Shown here in pieces: positions 29,161 to 31,644 of a DNA stretch of 31,644 bases. The notes below the pieces were generated by a model. It saw only the letters and a list, made by a program, of their open reading frames with translations. It had not been told where the DNA came from and ran no database searches. Made by a program: the position numbers and the translations under genes. This stretch comes from an uncultured Oscillospiraceae bacterium (GTDB taxonomy: Bacteria > Bacillota > Clostridia > Oscillospirales > Oscillospiraceae), in NCBI GenBank assembly GCA_910587285.1, contig CAJULM010000033.1:1-31644 (forward strand). Reading direction: 5' to 3'. Position 1 is the first letter of the stretch. Every line of letters begins with the position of its first letter.

Positions 29161-29188
29161 GGGCGGCATGAAGGGAGCGGCTTTTCCC

Positions 29189-30412
29189 ATGGACTACGAC
29201 CTGCTTTTGGACGGCTGCTGTCAGGTAGGCGTCCAGCTTTTGCGCTTTGGCGGCGAGATTCCCCGGGCGGAGGACACGGTGCGGCGGCTTTTGGCGGCCT
29301 ACGGCCTGGAGGGGGAGGTATTTGCCGTGCCCAACTGCGTATGGGCCAGCGTGTGTGCGCCCAGCGGCCAGGTACACACGCGGATGCGGCGGGTGCCGGG
29401 CACGGCCGCCAACATTGAGGGCATTGAGCGGTTCAACGACCTGTCCCGCCGCCTGTGCGCCGCGCCCCCCGAAAACCCGGCGGATATTCTGGCACTGTGC
29501 CGCACTACTCTGGCGGAGATGCGGGAGTATCCCGCCAGGCTGCGGCTGCTGGGATATTTTGTGGGGGCGTTTTTTTTCGCGCTGTTCTTCTCCGGCGGCT
29601 GGAGCTCCGCCGCGGCGGCCGGACTGGCGGGGCTGGCGGCGGGGGCGTGCCTGATCGCGCTGGAGCGGGTCCAAGCCAATGCGTTTATCACCACGCTGGT
29701 TTCGGCGTTTGCACTGGGGGCGGCGGCCTGCGCATTGGCGGCGCTGGGCGCGCCCATCAACATTGAAGTCACCATCGCCGGAGCAATCATGGTGCTGGTG
29801 CCGGGGCTGGTCTTCACCAGCTTTATGAGCGACCTGCTCACGGGAGATATGCTGTCCGGACTGGCCACCTTTGCCCGCGCGGTGCTGTCTGCGGGGGCCA
29901 TCGCCTTGGGCACCGGCGCGGCCATGGCGCTGCACCATGACCTATTTCCCGGCGCGGCGGGCACGCTGTATACGGTGAGCTATCCGGGGCTGGTGGTGTG
30001 CCTGTTCGCCTTTGTGGCCTGTCTGGGCTTCTGCCCGTCCCTCAACGCCCAGGGAATCGGAGCGCTGCTGTGCTGCTTCGGCGGAGCGCTCGGCTGGGCG
30101 GTGTACCTTTTCGTCATGCTTTTTGGTGGAAACAGCTTTGCCGCCACCCTGTCCGCCGCCGTGTGCGTGGCGGTGTATTCCGAGATCATGGCCCGGCTGC
30201 GCAAGTGCCCGGCCACGTCCTACCTGTTGATTTCCATGTTCCCCCTGGTGCCCGGCCTGACCATCTATCAGGCCATGGATCACGCCATTCAAGGAAATAC
30301 CGATCTGTTTTGGGAGACGTTCTTCCGCACCTTCGGCATTGCCGGGTGCATCGCCCTGGGGCTGCTGCTGGTGTCGTCATCGCTGGAGGTCTGGCGGAGG
30401 CGGAAGGGCTGA
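29189..30412 (+). CDS. ThrE-type threonine/serine exporter (fused two-domain form)
   Basis: A 407-residue membrane protein. The N-terminal half (about 1-250; LLLDGCCQVGVQLLRFGGEIPRAEDTV..., FAVPNCVWASV, FITTLVSAFALG) matches the ThrE/DUF1212 domain; the C-terminal half (about 265-400; GLVVCLFAFVACLGFCPSL..., SYLLISMFPLVPGL) matches ThrE_2/DUF3815. In many Firmicutes these are separate genes; here they are one, as in Corynebacterium ThrE. About ten spans. It would export threonine and serine or small peptides; substrate by family only. Start ATG 29189 (AAGGGAG upstream) is preferred to ATG 29168, but both are possible. No promoter of its own is evident between copy B and the start. Confidence 0.87.
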   Translation: MDYDLLLDGCCQVGVQLLRFGGEIPRAEDTVRRLLAAYGLEGEVFAVPNCVWASVCAPSGQVHTRMRRVPGTAANIEGIERFNDLSRRLCAAPPENPADILALCRTTLAEMREYPARLRLLGYFVGAFFFALFFSGGWSSAAAAGLAGLAAGACLIALERVQANAFITTLVSAFALGAAACALAALGAPINIEVTIAGAIMVLVPGLVFTSFMSDLLTGDMLSGLATFARAVLSAGAIALGTGAAMALHHDLFPGAAGTLYTVSYPGLVVCLFAFVACLGFCPSLNAQGIGALLCCFGGALGWAVYLFVMLFGGNSFAATLSAAVCVAVYSEIMARLRKCPATSYLLISMFPLVPGLTIYQAMDHAIQGNTDLFWETFFRTFGIAGCIALGLLLVSSSLEVWRRRKG

Positions 30413-30465
30413 ACCGCGCCCAAAATCTGTTACTGTTTTGTTGAAAAGTTGTAACTCATTCCGCC

Positions 30466-30494
30466 TTGACATTGTCCCCCGCCGGTGCTACCAT
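30466..30494 (+). promoter_or_regulatory. Promoter of the SGNH-like lipoprotein gene
   Basis: TTGACA (30466-30471), 17-nt spacer ending in extended TGC, TACCAT (30489-30494). Confidence 0.76.
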
Positions 30495-30530
30495 GAAAAG
30501 CACTGTCAATTATAAGGAGTTTTTGTCGAA

Positions 30531-31412
30531 ATGCGTCGCAATGTGTTGTTTTTTCTCGCTGCCGTGCTGGCCGCTTCCCTGCTGGCGGGCTGCTCCGCCC
30601 AGGGACCGTCTGCCGCCCCGTCAGCTCCGTCCGACCTGGGGACGGACGCCACCTCCGCCGCCGAGACGCCACACCCCACGCCGGAACCCACGCCCTCCCC
30701 TACTCCCACGCCTACTCCTGAGCCCACCCCCACGCCGCTGCCCTGGCCGGTGTACGAGTTTGGCGTGCCCCTGGAGGAGAGCGAGCCGGTGGAGGACGAC
30801 AGTTTTTTTGACAACGCCGTCTTCGTGGGCGACTCCCGCACAGAGGGCTTGCAGCTGTTCAGCGGGCTGAAGAACGGCACCTTTTATTGGGCCAGGGGCA
30901 TGAGCGTATTTCGCGCCGACCACGAGGATTACAAGGTCTTTGAAGCAGACGGAGAAAAGCTCACCCTGGTGGGCGTTTTGGCCAGAGGCGAGTATGACGC
31001 GGTGTACATCATGATCGGCGTAAACGAACTCGGCTTTGGGGCGCAGGCCTACGGCGAGGGGCTGGCGGAGCTCATCGACAAGGTGATTGCCGCCCAGCCG
31101 AAGGCGGTGATCTACCTTCAGCTGCTCCCCCCGGTAAACGACGCCATGTGCCGTGCCAACGGACTGGCCAGCTACATTAATAACGACAATGTTGCGGCCT
31201 ACAACGAGGCCATCACCCAAGTGGCTGCGGACAAGCGGGTGGTGCTCCTCAACACCGCCGAGGTCTATACCGGGGAGGACGGCCAGCTTCCTCGCGAGCT
31301 GGCTAACGATGGCTGTCACTTTGTCTACGGAGAATATGGACGCTGGGCCGACTATTTACGCAGCCATGTCATCGACCCTGAGCGCTATTTCTACAGCCGG
31401 GAAAACGCCTGA
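30531..31412 (+). CDS. SGNH/GDSL hydrolase-like lipoprotein
   Basis: A 293-residue lipoprotein. The signal peptide ends in lipobox LLAGC (Cys21), followed by a Pro/Thr/Glu spacer with TPTPTPEPTPTP repeats (to about residue 72) that would lift the domain through the wall. The globular part has GDSRTEGLQ (block I, nucleophile Ser), IMIGVNELGF (block III, G-x-N), and ANDGCHFVYGEYGRW (block V, Asp and His). This is the SGNH/GDSL esterase pattern, suggesting removal of acetyl or other acyl groups from surface glycans; the substrate is unknown. Start 30531 follows AAGGAG with an 11-nt gap. Own promoter and terminator. Confidence 0.87.
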   Translation: MRRNVLFFLAAVLAASLLAGCSAQGPSAAPSAPSDLGTDATSAAETPHPTPEPTPSPTPTPTPEPTPTPLPWPVYEFGVPLEESEPVEDDSFFDNAVFVGDSRTEGLQLFSGLKNGTFYWARGMSVFRADHEDYKVFEADGEKLTLVGVLARGEYDAVYIMIGVNELGFGAQAYGEGLAELIDKVIAAQPKAVIYLQLLPPVNDAMCRANGLASYINNDNVAAYNEAITQVAADKRVVLLNTAEVYTGEDGQLPRELANDGCHFVYGEYGRWADYLRSHVIDPERYFYSRENA

Positions 31413-31422
31413 ACTATATAAT

Positions 31423-31460
31423 AAAAGCCGCCCAGGTACTCACCCCGAGCGGCTTTTGTC
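31423..31460 (+). terminator. Terminator after the lipoprotein gene
   Basis: AAAAGCCGC (31423-31431) pairs with GCGGCTTTT (31449-31457). The A and T flanks make it potentially bidirectional. Confidence 0.88.
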
Positions 31461-31598
31461 GTATATCGCGCTTTTCCTCACGCTGCAAAGCGGCCAGGAC
31501 GCTCGGCCACTTTCACTGCGTCTCGGCCTGGTCTGCGGGGCGCACAGCACCCCTCCGCTCGGCCTCGCTCCGGTCCTGCGCGCCTAAGCTCGCGCCCC

Positions 31599-31643
31599 TT
31601 ATCTCTGAATCCGGCCGGAGCCATCGCCTCCGGCCAGCTTCTC
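31599..31643 (-). CDS. Possible 3' end of a minus-strand gene cut by the window edge
   Basis: An open frame enters from the right edge and ends at TAA (31599-31601), reading ...EKLAGGDGSGRIQR. It could be the C-terminus of a convergent gene, but only 14 codons are visible and other frames are also open. The 138 nt between this and the terminator at 31460 hold GC-rich sequence with short inverted repeats and no gene I can support. Confidence 0.2.
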   Translation of the reverse strand, partial: EKLAGGDGSGRIQR

Positions 31644-31644
31644 C

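Larger units (their letters stand above)
28863..29166 (+). other. Small-peptide/antisense module, copy B
   Basis: Same order of elements as copy A, diverged in the linkers and hairpin loop but conserved in promoters, 5' element, peptide core, stop-codon hairpin and antisense promoter. It ends 2 nt before the in-frame ATG at 29168 of the exporter gene. The pattern of conservation is that of a functional RNA/peptide unit rather than a decaying duplicate. Confidence 0.65.

Noticed and set aside
28547..29166. Reading the two units as MITE-type transposable elements because of their inverted end sequences.
   Set aside because: No target-site duplication is visible, the arms lie inside both transcripts rather than at the outer edges, and conservation follows promoters, peptide and hairpins. 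Not fully excluded.
1..31644. tRNA or rRNA genes, CRISPR arrays, insertion sequences, phage genes.
   Set aside because: Intergenic gaps are short and accounted for by promoters, terminators and the peptide modules; no cloverleaf, spaced repeats or transposase motifs were seen.

Overview
The window is a GC-rich chromosomal segment whose gene content points to a spore-forming, Gram-positive Clostridia member. The Oscillospiraceae (Flavonifractor / Pseudoflavonifractor / Intestinimonas type) is my best guess, from overall style rather than a marker search. Supporting traits are a PdaB-type deacetylase, an S-layer-homology surface protein, an LCP-family wall ligase, an FtsH with a long acidic tail, strong AGGAGG-type ribosome binding sites, and TTGACA/TATAAT promoters with mostly 17-nt spacers. 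No rRNA, tRNA, CRISPR array, insertion sequence or phage gene was seen.

Layout. 1-3.5 kb: the 3' part of serA, an ECF sigma factor overlapping its membrane-anchored partner, and an orphan rmlA-type nucleotidyltransferase on the minus strand. 3.6-9.5 kb: two COG0523/CobW GTPases in an operon (the first with a 76-residue His/Cys-rich loop, the second fused to a YcgQ/DUF1980-like domain), a transglutaminase-like protein, a PdaB-like deacetylase, and a short Sfp-type phosphopantetheinyl transferase coupled to a membrane protein. 9.7-13.4 kb: an operon of a diacylglycerol glycosyltransferase-like enzyme and an LPG-synthase/flippase-like membrane protein, an independent 33-codon ORF, and prfB without the usual frameshift. 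13.4-18.4 kb: an LCP protein, a Crp/Fnr regulator leading an ABC uptake operon, and an AT-rich HD-domain gene that looks acquired. 18.5-28.3 kb: a P-type-ATPase-like membrane protein without the phosphorylation motif, rlmB, ftsH and a 1377-residue SLH surface protein. 28.5-31.6 kb: two tandem small-peptide/antisense-RNA modules, a ThrE-type exporter, and an SGNH-like lipoprotein.

The most interesting region is 28547-29166. Two diverged tandem units of about 310 bp each carry a good plus-strand promoter, a buried ribosome binding site, a 31-residue single-span membrane peptide (22/31 identical between copies), a hairpin spanning the stop codon with two compensatory base-pair changes, and a strong convergent minus-strand promoter. 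In each unit the mRNA 5' end can pair with its own 3' end, and every difference between the two arms of each helix is a G-U wobble in the plus-strand RNA. This is the architecture expected of a type I toxin-antitoxin locus (3'-overlapping antisense RNA plus hok/fst-like 5'-3' closure), yet I recognise neither peptide. Toxicity is inferred, not shown.

Most genes are in short, clearly delimited transcription units with visible promoters and terminators. ATGA or GTGA overlaps suggest translational coupling in the sigma/anti-sigma pair, the PPTase/membrane protein pair, the glycosyltransferase/flippase-like pair, and the ABC permease/ATPase pair.
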